Of a DNA stretch of 64,000 bases, positions 1 through 9,272 are shown one piece after another. The number at the start of each line of letters is the position of its first letter. Positions within the stretch are counted from its first letter, which is position 1. The notes under the pieces were generated by a model that did not search any database, was not told where the DNA came from, and saw only the letters and a program-made list of their open reading frames with translations. A program made the translations under genes and the position numbers. The DNA comes from Nitrosospira sp. Nsp14 (GTDB taxonomy: Bacteria > Pseudomonadota > Gammaproteobacteria > Burkholderiales > Nitrosomonadaceae): positions 29,849-93,848 of the forward strand of contig NZ_FOPV01000016.1 of the NCBI RefSeq assembly GCF_900113575.1, in the 5' to 3' direction.

Positions 1-779
1 GGCAGTGTCGATGTAAGCGCATCAATCCGGTCAAGTATACCACCGTGGCCCGGCAAAATATTCCCGCTGTCCTTTACGTCGGCCTGGCGTTTCATCAAGG
101 ACTCAAACAGGTCGCCGATAATTCCCATGGCAGTTAGCAGAAGCAACAGGGGCACAAGCATCCCGGCGAGCGCATCATTCCTCGAGCTGGTGCTCCATAT
201 CAGGGCATAAACCAGAACCGCGGCGAGCGCCCCAGCGACACCTTCCCAGGTCTTGCCCGGGCTGATCGAGGGCGCCAGCTTGTGCTTTCCCCAGGCGCGC
301 CCCGAAAAATACGCGGCGGTATCCGATATCCAGATGGTGCACATGAAGCCGAGGAGAAGAAGCGGATCGATAGCGCGCAACTGGTATAAGGCAAGTCCCG
401 TAGGCAATAGCACCAGCCAGCCCATCAACGCGAGGCCCACCCGGTTCCTGACCCTATGCTTTGTCTTCAGGAATAATGGAACATACAAAATCCAAAACGC
501 CACCGAGGCGAGATAAACCGGTTCTAGCGCTGTCGTATAGGGATTGGCCAAAACCGCGTCGCCCAATACGAACAGCAGTTCTCCAGCCAGAAATATGGTG
601 AATAAAAGGTAAAAGATGGAGTAATTCAGGGAAAATCGCGCCAGCCTGCTCCATTCCCATACACCCGCCGCGGTCAAGGCAAGCAAGAGCACCATCCAGA
701 AAACCGCTGATAGGTAGAACAGTGCTGCCAGAAACAGACACAACACAATGACGGCGGTGAGAATCCTGGCCCTGAGCAT
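1..779 (-). CDS. cdsA: Phosphatidate cytidylyltransferase (CdsA), C-terminus cut by window edge
   Basis: Integral membrane enzyme that makes CDP-diacylglycerol from phosphatidate and CTP, the entry to phospholipid synthesis. Translated from the ATG at 777-779, the frame gives about 259 residues rich in hydrophobic segments (MLRARILTAVIVLCLF at the start). The CdsA signature lies at the window edge (KDSGNILPGHGGILDRID), preceded by SDTAAYFSGRAWGKHKLAP and SPGKTWEG, all family hallmarks. Only the last few residues are missing. It is the distal gene visible in the minus-strand block rpsB-tsf-pyrH-frr-uppS-cdsA; in most betaproteobacteria dxr follows, presumably outside this window. The gap to uppS is 48 bases, so co-transcription is likely. 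Confidence 0.95.
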   Translation of the reverse strand, partial: MLRARILTAVIVLCLFLAALFYLSAVFWMVLLLALTAAGVWEWSRLARFSLNYSIFYLLFTIFLAGELLFVLGDAVLANPYTTALEPVYLASVAFWILYVPLFLKTKHRVRNRVGLALMGWLVLLPTGLALYQLRAIDPLLLLGFMCTIWISDTAAYFSGRAWGKHKLAPSISPGKTWEGVAGALAAVLVYALIWSTSSRNDALAGMLVPLLLLLTAMGIIGDLFESLMKRQADVKDSGNILPGHGGILDRIDALTSTL

Positions 780-827
780 GACTATAAATATAAAGGAAGA
801 AACAGGGCAGGTTGAGCAGTGGCGAAG

Positions 828-1625
828 TTAAGCCGTTCTCTTGACGGCGCCTTCTCTGTTGTGCGTGGCCTGTGCCAGCTGCTCGCTGGTGCGTCCGAAG
901 CGACGCTCGCGCTGCTGGTAGGACTGAATGGCAAGCTCCAGTGCATTAGCATCAAAATCCGGCCACAGCGTCTCAGTAAAATAGAGCTCTGTGTAAGCCA
1001 GCTGCCACAAGAGAAAATTGCTGATGCGGTGCTCGCCGCCGGTACGAATGAATAAATCAGGTTCGGGCGCGTAGTTCAACGCAAAATGCTGCATTACGTC
1101 TTTCTCATCGAAACAGGTTGCAAGGTCTGGACGTTGTTCCAGCATCTTCCGTACGGCCTGCATGATGTCCCATCGCCCGCCATAGTTGGCTGCAACGGTA
1201 AGGGTGAAGCGGTCATTTGCGGCGGTGAGCGCCTCACCGTTACGGATGAATTCGACTATTTTCGGCTCAAACTTCGATAAATCGCCGATGACTTTAAAGC
1301 GGATGCCATTCTCGTGCAGCTTGCTGACTTCCTGTTCCAGCACATTTATGAAGAGCTGCATCAGGAAGGCGACTTCGTCTGGCGGCCTGCGCCAATTTTC
1401 GCTGCTGAACGCGAATAATGTGAGGTACTCTACGCCGCGCTCCATACAGGCCTTTATGGCCGTGCGAACGGTCTCCACTCCGCGTTTATGCCCTGCCATT
1501 CTTGGCATGTAGCGATTTTTTGCCCAGCGCCCGTTGCCATCCATAATAATGGCAATGTGACGGGGAATGATGCCGGACTCAGGTATTTCTCGGGTTGAGC
1601 TGGTGAAACTGGTGATAGCGGGCAT
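828..1625 (-). CDS. uppS: Undecaprenyl diphosphate synthase (UppS/IspU)
   Basis: Cis-prenyltransferase that condenses isopentenyl diphosphate onto farnesyl diphosphate to make the C55 lipid carrier for peptidoglycan and O-antigen. About 265 residues from the chosen ATG (family about 250). Motifs in order: [14 protein letters not shown] with the catalytic Asp near residue 28, [29 protein letters not shown], and [15 protein letters not shown] near the C-terminus. A longer frame begins at 1676, adding 17 unconserved residues. I chose 1625 because the shorter form fits the family length better; neither start has a clear ribosome binding site. It sits between frr and cdsA, the usual order. Confidence 0.95.
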   Translation of the reverse strand: MPAITSFTSSTREIPESGIIPRHIAIIMDGNGRWAKNRYMPRMAGHKRGVETVRTAIKACMERGVEYLTLFAFSSENWRRPPDEVAFLMQLFINVLEQEVSKLHENGIRFKVIGDLSKFEPKIVEFIRNGEALTAANDRFTLTVAANYGGRWDIMQAVRKMLEQRPDLATCFDEKDVMQHFALNYAPEPDLFIRTGGEHRISNFLLWQLAYTELYFTETLWPDFDANALELAIQSYQQRERRFGRTSEQLAQATHNREGAVKRTA

Positions 1626-1748
1626 GAGAGGATACGATTGAGTTAAGGATGGTTCAGGAACTCTCAGAGGATTCAATCATTCATGAGCATCCGCGCTTCG
1701 CAGATCATCTGGCTTTCCCTCCGCATTGTAGGGTATTTTGAGCCTAGG

Positions 1749-2306
1749 TCATATTGCCATCAATTCGGCTTCCTTAATTTGCAGGGTTTTGTCTATCTCC
1801 GAGATGTACCGGTCGGTTAGTTTCTGGATTTCGTCCTGACCACGGCGTTCCTCGTCCTCCGCGATTTTCTTCTCCTTCAACAGGTCTTTCAGATGGGCAT
1901 TTGCGTCACGGCGTATATTCCGCATCGCCACCCTCGCGTTTTCGGCCTCATGCTTGACAACCTTGGTGAGGTCACGACGACGCTCCTCAGTGAGCGGTGG
2001 CATCGGCACCCGAATCAATTCTCCCACGGTAACAGGATTCAACCCCAGGTCCGAATTCCGGATAGCTTTTTCAACCGAACTCAACATCTTCTTTTCCCAT
2101 GGCGCAACGGTGATAGTGCGCGCGTCGGCCAGATTGATATTGGCGACCTGATGGATGGGCGTGGGCGTGCCATAATAATCAAGCGTGATATGGTCCAGAA
2201 GTCCGGTATGAGCCCGTCCCGTTCTCACCTTGCCTAAGTCCAGCTTCAACGCCTCGAGACTCTTCTGCATTTTCTGTTCAGCGGCTTTCTTAATGTCGGC
2301 GATCAT
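1749..2306 (-). CDS. frr: Ribosome recycling factor
   Basis: RRF, which with EF-G splits the post-termination ribosome. The 185-residue length matches the family. It starts [16 protein letters not shown], followed by [15 protein letters not shown], the conserved [16 protein letters not shown] and [17 protein letters not shown], then the [19 protein letters not shown] helix of the three-helix bundle. It lies between pyrH (90 bases upstream) and uppS, in the standard betaproteobacterial order. Confidence 0.97.
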   Translation of the reverse strand: MIADIKKAAEQKMQKSLEALKLDLGKVRTGRAHTGLLDHITLDYYGTPTPIHQVANINLADARTITVAPWEKKMLSSVEKAIRNSDLGLNPVTVGELIRVPMPPLTEERRRDLTKVVKHEAENARVAMRNIRRDANAHLKDLLKEKKIAEDEERRGQDEIQKLTDRYISEIDKTLQIKEAELMAI

Positions 2307-2396
2307 GATTTTAGGTTACAGAGATAGCGTAAAAGATACACTGAAAGTCCATGGACTCCTGATAAATCGGGTTCAACCGTGATAAATGAAACCCTT

Positions 2397-3119
2397 TCAA
2401 ACCTCTACGAGGGTTCCCTCATCGTCGCCCATTACGACCCGCCTTAACGCTCCTGCCTTGAAAATACTGAATACCTTGAGCGGTAGCTTCTGATCGCGGC
2501 ATAATGTAAGCGCCGTCGCATCCATGACCTTGAGATTCTGTGCGATAGCGTCGTCAAATGACAATTTCTGATAACGTACGGCGTCGGGATTCTTTTTCGG
2601 ATCATCCGTATAGACGCCATCGACCTTGGTGGCCTTAAGCACAATGTCCACGTTCATTTCCATCCCTCGCAACGCGGCAGCCGTGTCGGTAGTGAAAAAT
2701 GGGTTGCCGGTGCCTGCGGCAAAGATCACTACCTTACCCGCTTCCAGGTAGCGGATCGCCTTACCACGGATGTAAGGTTCAACAATTTGATCAATACGCA
2801 ACGCCGATTGTACCCGGCTGACGAGGCCGCCCCGGCGCATCGCGTCCTGTAGCGCAAGTGCATTCATTACGGTAGCGAGCATCCCCATATAATCAGCGCT
2901 GGCGCGATCCATCCCATCCGCGGCGGAAACCATGCCTCGAAAAATATTTCCACCTCCGATTACGACCGCTACTTCTACACCCATGCCGTTGATGTCGGCA
3001 ATCTCGGAGACAATCCGCTCGATCACGTGACGGTTGATACCATAACTGTCGTCGCCCATCAGGGCCTCCCCGGAGAGCTTCAGCAGAATACGCTTATAAG
3101 AGGGAGTCGTCATGGACAT
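2397..3119 (-). CDS. pyrH: Uridylate kinase (UMP kinase)
   Basis: Hexameric cytosolic enzyme that phosphorylates UMP to UDP in pyrimidine nucleotide synthesis. About 240 residues. N-terminal nucleotide-binding segment [14 protein letters not shown], the glycine loop [28 protein letters not shown], and the UMP/ATP region [16 protein letters not shown] and [18 protein letters not shown] are all typical of bacterial PyrH. The start at 3119 is one base from the tsf stop codon. A second ATG at 3113 (MTTPSYKRI) is equally plausible; neither has a strong Shine-Dalgarno. The tight spacing implies translational coupling with tsf. Confidence 0.96.
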   Translation of the reverse strand: MSMTTPSYKRILLKLSGEALMGDDSYGINRHVIERIVSEIADINGMGVEVAVVIGGGNIFRGMVSAADGMDRASADYMGMLATVMNALALQDAMRRGGLVSRVQSALRIDQIVEPYIRGKAIRYLEAGKVVIFAAGTGNPFFTTDTAAALRGMEMNVDIVLKATKVDGVYTDDPKKNPDAVRYQKLSFDDAIAQNLKVMDATALTLCRDQKLPLKVFSIFKAGALRRVVMGDDEGTLVEV

Positions 3120-3120
3120 T

Positions 3121-4029
3121 TTAATTTGGTTGGGATGCTTTCTCTTCTTTCGCCTGGTTCACCTGAGCCATCACCTCGGCTGCGAAATCGCCGCTTTTCC
3201 TTTCGATGCCCTCCCCCACAACAAACAAGGTAAAGTTGTTCACTTTCGCAGACTTCGACGCGAGCAACTTCTCCACAGTCTGATCAGGATTCTTGACGAA
3301 GGGCTGACCAAGCAGCGTTACCTCAGCCAGGTATTTAGCGATACGACCGTCCACCATTCTGGCGACGATATCCGCAGGCTTGCCACTCTCTTCCGCCTGG
3401 GCGGTGTAAATCAGCCGTTCACGCGCCAGCAGCTCAGACGACACCTGATCGCCGGAGACGCAAATCGGTTTGCTCGCTGCGATATGCATGGCCAGATCCT
3501 TACCGAGCGTCTCGTCGCCTCCGGTGTAATCGACCATCACCCCGATTTTTGCCCCGTGCAGATACGAAGCAAGATTTCCCTGTGTTTGCTGGCGTACAAA
3601 ACGCCTCACACTGATGTTTTCACCCAGCTTCATAACCAATGCTTGCCGGAATTCATCGACGTTTTCGCCGCCCGGCAACGCTGCGCTCGCCAGTGCCTCC
3701 ATATCCGCCAGGCTTTCCTTTGTCAACAATTTTGCAAGATCACGAGCGAAATTAATAAAATCTTCGTTTCTGGCAACAAAGTCAGTCTCACAGTTCACTT
3801 CGACCAATGCGCCGCTCTTGCCATCAGGCACGATGTGCGCCGCGATCATGCCCTCCGCCGCTATACGACCCGCCGCCTTGCTCGCCTTGGCGCCACTTTT
3901 GATCCGTAGCAGGTCCTCCGCCGCCTTCATGTCCCCGCCGGTCTCACTCAATGCTTTTTTGCATTCCATCATGCCCAAGCCGGTGAGGTCGCGTAACTCC
4001 TTCACCATCTGTGCGGTGATCTCAGCCAT
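3121..4029 (-). CDS. tsf: Elongation factor Ts
   Basis: Nucleotide exchange factor for EF-Tu. The frame gives 302 residues starting [21 protein letters not shown], the conserved N-terminal UBA-like domain, then [20 protein letters not shown] and the EF-Tu contact motif [10 protein letters not shown]. The ATG at 4029 is chosen because GGAG lies five bases upstream at 4035-4038; an in-frame GTG six bases earlier overlaps that site and is unlikely. It is second in the rpsB operon, about 100 bases after rpsB. Confidence 0.97.
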   Translation of the reverse strand: MAEITAQMVKELRDLTGLGMMECKKALSETGGDMKAAEDLLRIKSGAKASKAAGRIAAEGMIAAHIVPDGKSGALVEVNCETDFVARNEDFINFARDLAKLLTKESLADMEALASAALPGGENVDEFRQALVMKLGENISVRRFVRQQTQGNLASYLHGAKIGVMVDYTGGDETLGKDLAMHIAASKPICVSGDQVSSELLARERLIYTAQAEESGKPADIVARMVDGRIAKYLAEVTLLGQPFVKNPDQTVEKLLASKSAKVNNFTLFVVGEGIERKSGDFAAEVMAQVNQAKEEKASQPN

Positions 4030-4136
4030 AGTCACTCCAGATTCAATTTATTAAAATAGGGCAGGTTTCGTTGCTCGCACTTTTGAAAAAAGGGAGCGGG
4101 AGCGCATCCTGCCGCGAGCCATCGGGATATAGTTTT

Positions 4137-4871
4137 TTAGTCTGCGGCCTCTTCCACTTCCTCAACGTCGTTTTTCACGATTTCCTGCACCATCTGATTA
4201 CGCCCTTCCAAAATGGCATCGGCCACGCCGCGCACATAGAGCCGTATCGCCTGGCTGGAATCATCATTGCCGGGAATGACATAATCCACCCCATCAGGAC
4301 TATGATTGGTGTCCACCACGCCGACGATGGGAATGCCGAGTTTGCGTGCCTCTGTAATGGCCCCTTTCTGATATCCCACATCAATCACGAACATGGCATC
4401 GGGCAGGCCCTTCATATCCTTGATGCCCCCCAGGCTACGATTGAGTTTCTCCAGCTCACGCTGAATATCGAGTGCTTCTTTTTTCGATAGCTTATCCAGC
4501 GTCCCGTCCTGCGCCATCGTTTCCATATCGTGCAGGCGTTTCACCGATTGTTTTATCGTTTTGAAATTGGTGAGCATCCCTCCTAACCAACGCTGGTCAA
4601 CATAAGGAGAGCCGCACCGGGCCGCCTCCTCGCGTACGATATCGCGGGCCTGACGCTTGGTCCCGACGAACAGGATAATGCCTCTGTTGGCTGACAACTG
4701 GCGGACATAGTTCATGGCCTCCTGATACATCGCCAAGGTCTTTTCCAAATTGATGATGTGGATTTTGTTGCGATGGCCAAAAATATACTGAGCCATCTTT
4801 GGGTTCCAGAAACGGGTCTGATGTCCAAAATGAACGCCCGCCTCCAGCATCTGCCGCATAGTCACTGACAT
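4137..4871 (-). CDS. rpsB: 30S ribosomal protein S2
   Basis: S2, bound late at the small-subunit neck region. 244 residues (family about 240), starting [18 protein letters not shown]. It carries the S2 signatures [20 protein letters not shown] and [16 protein letters not shown], and ends with an acidic tail (VEEVEEAAD). AGGAG lies seven bases before the ATG. First gene of the translation block; the promoter and a structured leader are recognisable upstream at 4979-5067. Confidence 0.98.
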   Translation of the reverse strand: MSVTMRQMLEAGVHFGHQTRFWNPKMAQYIFGHRNKIHIINLEKTLAMYQEAMNYVRQLSANRGIILFVGTKRQARDIVREEAARCGSPYVDQRWLGGMLTNFKTIKQSVKRLHDMETMAQDGTLDKLSKKEALDIQRELEKLNRSLGGIKDMKGLPDAMFVIDVGYQKGAITEARKLGIPIVGVVDTNHSPDGVDYVIPGNDDSSQAIRLYVRGVADAILEGRNQMVQEIVKNDVEEVEEAAD

Positions 4872-4978
4872 GATTTCTCCTATAGGGTTGAGCCTCCATC
4901 CGCCATTGCCGCTCTGTTGAGAGCACCCTTTAAAAGACGGATGTGCGAAATTACACCAGCATTCAAGCTGGCAAGCTA

Positions 4979-5029
4979 AATCTGGTTCGCGGAAACCTGA
5001 CGGAAATAAGCGTCTTCGCGAACCAGGTT
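4979..5029 (-). promoter_or_regulatory. Hairpin at the 5' end of the rpsB leader RNA
   Basis: On the transcribed (minus) strand, CTGGTTCGCG (near 5020) and its exact complement CGCGAACCAG (near 4985) form a 10 bp stem, extendable to 13 bp with one G-U pair, around a loop of about 25 bases. It lies right after the predicted transcription start and about 110 bases before rpsB. In E. coli S2 represses its own operon through a roughly 160-base leader. The position here is compatible with such an element, but regulation is inferred only. Confidence 0.5.
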
Positions 5030-5037
5030 AGCGCAAA

Positions 5038-5067
5038 ATTATACCATTTCTGCCGCCCCTCGCTCAA
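5038..5067 (-). promoter_or_regulatory. Promoter of the rpsB-tsf-pyrH-frr-uppS-cdsA block
   Basis: On the minus strand, TTGAGC (5062-5067) and TATAAT (5038-5043) are separated by 18 bases. The -10 is extended (TGG directly before TATAAT), as often seen at strong ribosomal-protein promoters. A start near 5031 would give a leader of about 160 bases, beginning almost at the hairpin described separately. Confidence 0.65.
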
Positions 5068-5296
5068 TCAAGCTGTATACATACGTGTTTGAACAGCTAC
5101 ATGCGCCGCAGAACGCCAACAAATCGTTGTAGGGTTGCCGATGCGGCAGTGTAGGATGTGTCAGAAAAGTGCCGGCGGATCATTATGTGTGTCAACGAAC
5201 ATACCTGTAACGACAATTAAGGGAAACTAACAGCTCTTATGCGGCCTTAAATATAGATTTCGCATATTTTCCCCAAACAACGAAAAGGAGCTCACC

Positions 5297-5710
5297 ATGG
5301 AACGGGATACTTCCACAAATTCAGCCGATGATGCACAAGCCGCAGCGGAAAACGTAGCGCATCGCGTAGGCTCGGCAGCTCAGCGCGTCGGCAATGCCGC
5401 GAAAACCGCGGGCAAACAAGTGGGGGCAGTCGCCAGTGACGAACTGGAGAATCTCAGAGCCGACCTGGACGATCTCATTTCGCGACTCCCCAGTTTATCG
5501 GATATCGATTTAGAAAAAGCAAAGGATAATCTGATGCAAAAAATTGCCGAAACCAAGGAAACCGCTCGGGACGTTGCCCACGACGCGCGGGAACAATTGG
5601 ATCACGGTATCGAATGTTCCCGCGATTACGTCAAGGAACGTCCGCTCCAATCCGTGGGCTATGCCGCCGCAATTGGGTTCCTGGTAGGCTTGCTGACGTC
5701 ACGCCGTTAA
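5297..5710 (+). CDS. DUF883 family protein (ElaB/YqjD/YgaM type), C-tail-anchored ribosome-associated protein
   Basis: 137 residues. A long Ala/Glu/Lys-rich amphipathic helical region (residues about 15-110) is followed by a single C-terminal membrane segment, GYAAAIGFLVGLLTSRR, ending in two arginines. This is the build of the E. coli ElaB, YqjD and YgaM proteins, which sit in the inner membrane and bind stationary-phase ribosomes. The ATG at 5297 has AAGGAG eight bases upstream. It is followed at 40 bases by a YqjE-like gene and then a YqjK-like gene, reproducing the yqjDEK order. A stress or stationary-phase role is inferred from that homology. Confidence 0.85.
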   Translation: MERDTSTNSADDAQAAAENVAHRVGSAAQRVGNAAKTAGKQVGAVASDELENLRADLDDLISRLPSLSDIDLEKAKDNLMQKIAETKETARDVAHDAREQLDHGIECSRDYVKERPLQSVGYAAAIGFLVGLLTSRR

Positions 5711-5750
5711 ATCCACGCCCCAGGCCCCAGCATATCAGTGAGACATCGCC

Positions 5751-6119
5751 ATGTTTGAGACCATCACAAAAGCCCGGCAGCTCGGAGCAATTGCCTTGGA
5801 ACGCGTCGGCGAATACCTGGAGCTATTGAAGATATCGGCTGAGATTCAGGGGCAGAATTTGATGAGACGCGTCGTCGGTTACGCGGTGGCCGCACTCTTT
5901 GTTGTGTTAAGTTTTATTTTCCTGGGGCTGGCGGTCATCATTACCTGTTGGGACACGCCCTATCGCGTGCTCTCTGCATGGAGCGTCGCGGGTTTGTATT
6001 CTTTAGTCGCCTTCGTGGTTTATATCGGGACTCCAAGCCGGGCCGATTCAGTTTCAGCTTTCGATACCGTGCGTGACGAGTTGCAGCAGGATATTAAACT
6101 GATGAAGGAGATCGTATGA
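5751..6119 (+). CDS. Phage holin family / YqjE-like inner membrane protein
   Basis: 122 residues with two hydrophobic segments (about 43-66, YAVAALFVVLSFIFLGLAVI, and about 78-98, SVAGLYSLVAFVVYIG) connected by a short loop. N- and C-termini are charged and helical. This matches the small membrane proteins grouped as phage holin 3-6 family, to which E. coli YqjE belongs. The name is structural; there is no lysis gene nearby and no reason to suspect a phage. The stop codon overlaps the start of the next gene (ATGA). Confidence 0.8.
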   Translation: MFETITKARQLGAIALERVGEYLELLKISAEIQGQNLMRRVVGYAVAALFVVLSFIFLGLAVIITCWDTPYRVLSAWSVAGLYSLVAFVVYIGTPSRADSVSAFDTVRDELQQDIKLMKEIV

Positions 6120-6466
6120 GCGACGCTCTCGAAGACGAAAGAAATGCGCTGTTGGAGCGAATGCATGCCAGCCGCAAAACTTATCGCTCCGAGTTGACTC
6201 ATGCGAAAGAACAGGTGCAAGCCCCCATCGACGACGTATTTCCCCGCAGCGAGACGTTTAAATTTATCAAGCGCCATCCGTATTATGCTTCGCTAGGATT
6301 GTTTGCTGCATTGTCCATCATGCCGCGCATGCCACTGCGCAGGGCAGTAAAAAGCGGTGCGGTCCTGGCAGCAGGCATGCTCGGCAGCAGTGCGAAAACT
6401 TTAGTGATGCGCCAAGTACTGCCGTCAATGGTGCGCTCGTTGCGGTCGCGCAGCCGTGTACGATGA
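6116..6466 (+). CDS. YqjK-like hypothetical membrane-associated protein
   Basis: 116 residues. Charged N-terminal half (residues 1-60), then one weak hydrophobic region (HPYYASLGLFAALSIMPRMP and SGAVLAAGMLGSSAKTL), then an Arg-rich tail (RSLRSRSRVR). Overlaps the preceding YqjE-like gene by four bases, so translation is coupled. By position it corresponds to E. coli yqjK, third in yqjDEK; the sequence itself is weakly conserved and its function is unknown. Confidence 0.75.
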   Translation: MSDALEDERNALLERMHASRKTYRSELTHAKEQVQAPIDDVFPRSETFKFIKRHPYYASLGLFAALSIMPRMPLRRAVKSGAVLAAGMLGSSAKTLVMRQVLPSMVRSLRSRSRVR

Positions 6467-6558
6467 ATTCGACCGACGCCTCAAACCCTGCCGTTGCGCA
6501 ACCAGCAGATGGGGCAAAACAAGCTAGATATAATCCTCGCGGTTTTCCAAGGAGAACT

Positions 6559-6639
6559 ATGATGGGTAAATATTTTCTTGCTTGACTTCTGGGTGTGCCT
6601 GCAGTTGTACTCATTTTCGTCTATCTCCTGCTGAATTAA
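6559..6639 (+). pseudogene. Micro-membrane-protein frame interrupted by an in-frame TGA
   Basis: After a clear ribosome binding site (AAGGAG at 6549-6554), ATGATG opens a 26-codon frame reading MMGKYFLA, stop (TGA at 6583-6585), then LLGVPAVVLIFVYLLLN and TAA at 6637. Reading the TGA as tryptophan (TGG) gives one unbroken transmembrane segment, the usual form of very small single-pass proteins. The remaining codons are all sensible and the downstream half stays hydrophobic, suggesting a recent nonsense change or a base-call error. Function unknown. It lies between the YqjK-like gene and the EF-hand gene. Confidence 0.5.
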
Positions 6640-6648
6640 CCGATTTCG

Positions 6649-6951
6649 ATGCCATACTCAACTTTAAAACATAAAATGATTCTGGTGCTGGCGGCCACAG
6701 TCGCAGGCGTTCTATCTGCGCCCGTTCAGGTCCATGCGGAAAAACCGCAGGCCAAGCAAGAGAAAATAACGCCGCCGCTGGAATTTTACGACACCGATGA
6801 GGATGGCTACGTAAGCGCAGAGGAAGCCGCCAGTCAGAAAATGCCCGCCAGAACTTTTGAAAGTCTCGATGTTGACCGGGATGGGCGGTTAAACAAGGAT
6901 GAGTTTGGTGAAGCGCCACCCATGCGCTTGAAAGAAGAAATTTCCAGATAA
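6649..6951 (+). CDS. Exported EF-hand calcium-binding protein
   Basis: 100 residues. The N-terminus is a signal peptide (about 1-30, ending VHA before EKPQAK). Two EF-hand loops follow: DTDEDGYVSAEE at residues 48-59 and DVDRDGRLNKDE at 74-85, both with Asp at positions 1, 3 and 5, Gly at 6 and Glu at 12. Likely a small periplasmic Ca2+-binding protein. No enzymatic domain is visible and the partner is unknown. Confidence 0.8.
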   Translation: MPYSTLKHKMILVLAATVAGVLSAPVQVHAEKPQAKQEKITPPLEFYDTDEDGYVSAEEAASQKMPARTFESLDVDRDGRLNKDEFGEAPPMRLKEEISR

Positions 6952-7088
6952 ACTGGTAGCTTGCCGCCAAGCTCTACAGCGGATCGGGATTCCACACTTG
7001 CGCTGTAAGCGCTGCCCCATACCGCAACAGTGGGACAATGCACGAGCATTCGCATACGCGACTGTGGCATTTCCGCTACAATGTGGGC

Positions 7089-7706
7089 ATGAATCCGACA
7101 ATCGCAACTGACGCGTTCGATAACGGCGTTGGCAGAAATGCCGAAAATAAGCCCGGCGATAACGGCAATATTTTTCTCGTCGGAATGATGGGGGCGGGGA
7201 AAACCACCATCGCCAAACTTGTTGGGGATCTACTCGAAAAAGCAGTTTACGACTGTGATCGCGAGATTCAGAAAAGGACCGGTGTCAGCATCCCGGTTAT
7301 TTTTGAAATAGAGGGAGAAAGCGGTTTTCGCAAGCGCGAAACTGAAATGCTCACCGAACTGGTGAAAAGCCGGAACATCGTGCTGGCTACGGGGGGAGGT
7401 GCAGTGCTGAGCCGGGAAAACCGCGACATGCTCAGAGGCAATGGCACTGTGGTTTATTTGCGGGCGACTATCGATGATTTATGGCGGCGAACGCGGCAAG
7501 ACAAAAACCGCCCGCTGCTGCAAACCCCCGATCCACGGATGAAGCTGGCTGAACTTTACGCGCAACGCGATCCGCTTTACCGCGAAACCGCCCATATAAT
7601 TGTCGAGAGCGGCAAGCGAAGCGCGCGCAATCTCGCGCAACTCCTGGCGCAACAATTATCAGCATGCTCGGGTTTCGAGCACATGACTGAAAACAGAATC
7701 AAATAA
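7089..7706 (+). CDS. aroK: Shikimate kinase
   Basis: Phosphorylates shikimate at the 3-hydroxyl, step five of chorismate synthesis. P-loop VGMMGAGKTT, then the shikimate-binding D(C)D(R) segment VYDCDREIQKRTG and FRKRETEML, the glycine motif LATGGGAVL, and the lid region RTRQDKNRPLL. About 205 residues from the ATG at 7089; the frame is open to 7038, and that earlier ATG would add 17 residues, so the start is uncertain. aroB, which usually follows aroK in proteobacteria, is absent here: the next gene is def on the opposite strand. Confidence 0.93.
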   Translation: MNPTIATDAFDNGVGRNAENKPGDNGNIFLVGMMGAGKTTIAKLVGDLLEKAVYDCDREIQKRTGVSIPVIFEIEGESGFRKRETEMLTELVKSRNIVLATGGGAVLSRENRDMLRGNGTVVYLRATIDDLWRRTRQDKNRPLLQTPDPRMKLAELYAQRDPLYRETAHIIVESGKRSARNLAQLLAQQLSACSGFEHMTENRIK

Positions 7707-7859
7707 AACGGATCGATCCGCCTGTGCGAATATCGAATACCTCTTTCCATACGCTGGACGTTCATCATTCCAAACGAAAGACGCAGAAATTGCAGTTCCT
7801 CAGCGGCATGTTGCGTACAACCGGGCTATTTCCAGTCCTCCCCCGGCTGGAAGAATCGA

Positions 7860-8393
7860 TTATTCATCCATTGGCGGGTGGTCTGGGAACAAGACATCGG
7901 TAAAGCCAAACGAGCGGAAATCAGGAATACGCATGGGATAAAGAATGCCTTCCAGGTGGTCGCATTCGTGTTGTACCACGCGCGCATGAAATCCCTCCAC
8001 GCTCCGTTCGATGGGTTTTCCGTACTGGTCCGAACCGCGGTAGCGTAGCCGTCTAAAGCGCGGAACCATGCCGCGCATGCCCGGAACACTGAGACAGCCC
8101 TCCCACCCCTGTTCCATATCGTCGCTCAGCAGTGTTATTACCGGATTCAGCAGCACGGTATAAGGAACCTCCTCGGCGCCAGGATAGCGTGGATTTCGCT
8201 TCACGCCAAAAATTACCACCTGGAGACCGACGCCAATCTGGGGGGCGGCAAGGCCCGCGCCGTCGAGCGCTTCCATGGTGTCATGCATATCCACAATGAG
8301 CGCCTCGAGCTCGGGAGTGCCGAATTCCTGCACCTTCCTAGCGACCTCAAGCAAGCGGGGGTCGCCCATTTTCAAGACAGGTTTAATCGGCAT
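7860..8393 (-). CDS. def: Peptide deformylase
   Basis: Fe2+-dependent hydrolase that removes the formyl group from nascent N-termini. 177 residues with all three family motifs: [18 protein letters not shown] (metal-ligand Cys) and QHECDHLEG (two metal-ligand His and the catalytic Glu). It lacks the usual fmt partner. The start overlaps the end of the methylthioinosine phosphorylase gene by 11 bases, so it is probably the last gene of a transcript coming from that side. Confidence 0.96.
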   Translation of the reverse strand: MPIKPVLKMGDPRLLEVARKVQEFGTPELEALIVDMHDTMEALDGAGLAAPQIGVGLQVVIFGVKRNPRYPGAEEVPYTVLLNPVITLLSDDMEQGWEGCLSVPGMRGMVPRFRRLRYRGSDQYGKPIERSVEGFHARVVQHECDHLEGILYPMRIPDFRSFGFTDVLFPDHPPMDE

Positions 8394-9129
8394 CGAACTC
8401 CACCACGCGTTCCAGTACCTCCCTGACCCGAATCATCGCCCCCTGCAGAACAGCATGCGCATCTTCCAGCCGGATGGCGTGAGCGCTCGTTGCACGGCCT
8501 GCAGCGTGGTTCGCTACCACGGCAATGGTGGCGTAACAAAGGCCCAGTTCCTTCGCCAAGGCGGCTTCAGGCATGCCAGTCATACCGACCATATCGACTC
8601 CATCCCGTTCCAGCCGGGCGATTTCAGCGGCGGTTTCCAACCGCGGCCCCTGGGTTGCGCCATAAACACCGCCATCAATCACCTGCTCCTGGGCACGCTT
8701 GGCCGCCTCTAGCAGGCGCTTGCGGCTCAATTGACAGTAAGGCTCTGTAAAGTCTATATGCGTTACGGGTTTGTCCACTCCCTCGTAAAAGGTGTATTTG
8801 CGTCCGTGAGTATAGTCGATAATCTGATCTGGAATTGCAAGCGTGCCGGGAGCCAGATCGGCGCGGATTCCGCCCACCGAAGCGACCGCTATGACGCGGG
8901 TAAGGTTTAAGGAGTACAACGCCCAAAGGTTGGCGCGATAATTTACCTCATGCGGCGGTATGGTGTGACCATAGCCGTGGCGGGCGAGGAACACAACGCG
9001 TTTGTCGCCAATGCTGCCAAAGGTAAGCGGACCCGATGGCTCGCCATAAGGGGTGGTCACTATACGCCGGTGCGATATTTCAAGGCAGCCAAGCTGGGTC
9101 ATACCGGTACCGCCGATAATTGCGAGCAT
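8383..9129 (-). CDS. mtnP: S-methyl-5'-thioinosine phosphorylase (MTAP/PNP family)
   Basis: Cytosolic phosphorylase of the MTAP/PNP family; 248 residues. The N-terminus [38 protein letters not shown]-like [15 protein letters not shown] and [17 protein letters not shown] resemble the characterised P. aeruginosa enzyme, which prefers methylthioinosine over methylthioadenosine. The product would be hypoxanthine plus 5-methylthioribose-1-phosphate. The next gene upstream on the same strand is a hypoxanthine phosphoribosyltransferase, which fits this specificity. The start at 9129 is chosen because the family begins at MxAIIGGTG; the frame stays open further upstream. Substrate preference is inferred from similarity, so MTAP activity cannot be excluded. 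Confidence 0.85.
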   Translation of the reverse strand: MLAIIGGTGMTQLGCLEISHRRIVTTPYGEPSGPLTFGSIGDKRVVFLARHGYGHTIPPHEVNYRANLWALYSLNLTRVIAVASVGGIRADLAPGTLAIPDQIIDYTHGRKYTFYEGVDKPVTHIDFTEPYCQLSRKRLLEAAKRAQEQVIDGGVYGATQGPRLETAAEIARLERDGVDMVGMTGMPEAALAKELGLCYATIAVVANHAAGRATSAHAIRLEDAHAVLQGAMIRVREVLERVVEFDAD

Positions 9130-9272
9130 TTTTTTAGTTAAGGAACCTAGAATTTTTGACGGGCACAGGTGACGGAACGGGGCGGAAGCCGACCATCCAA
9201 AAACTTCTGCAGGTTGTGCAGCTCGCATCAGCACTATTCCTCGCTGCCAGATTCCGGAGTTGGTCCGCCAAA

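Noticed and set aside
3112..3909. Long plus-strand frame of 265 codons
   Set aside because: Antisense to tsf, which is unmistakable.
5751..6119. Prophage holin
   Set aside because: The gene fits YqjE in a yqjDEK-like trio; no lysin or phage genes nearby.
7709..7720. CGGATCGATCCG palindrome after aroK
   Set aside because: Short, no T run, expected by chance.
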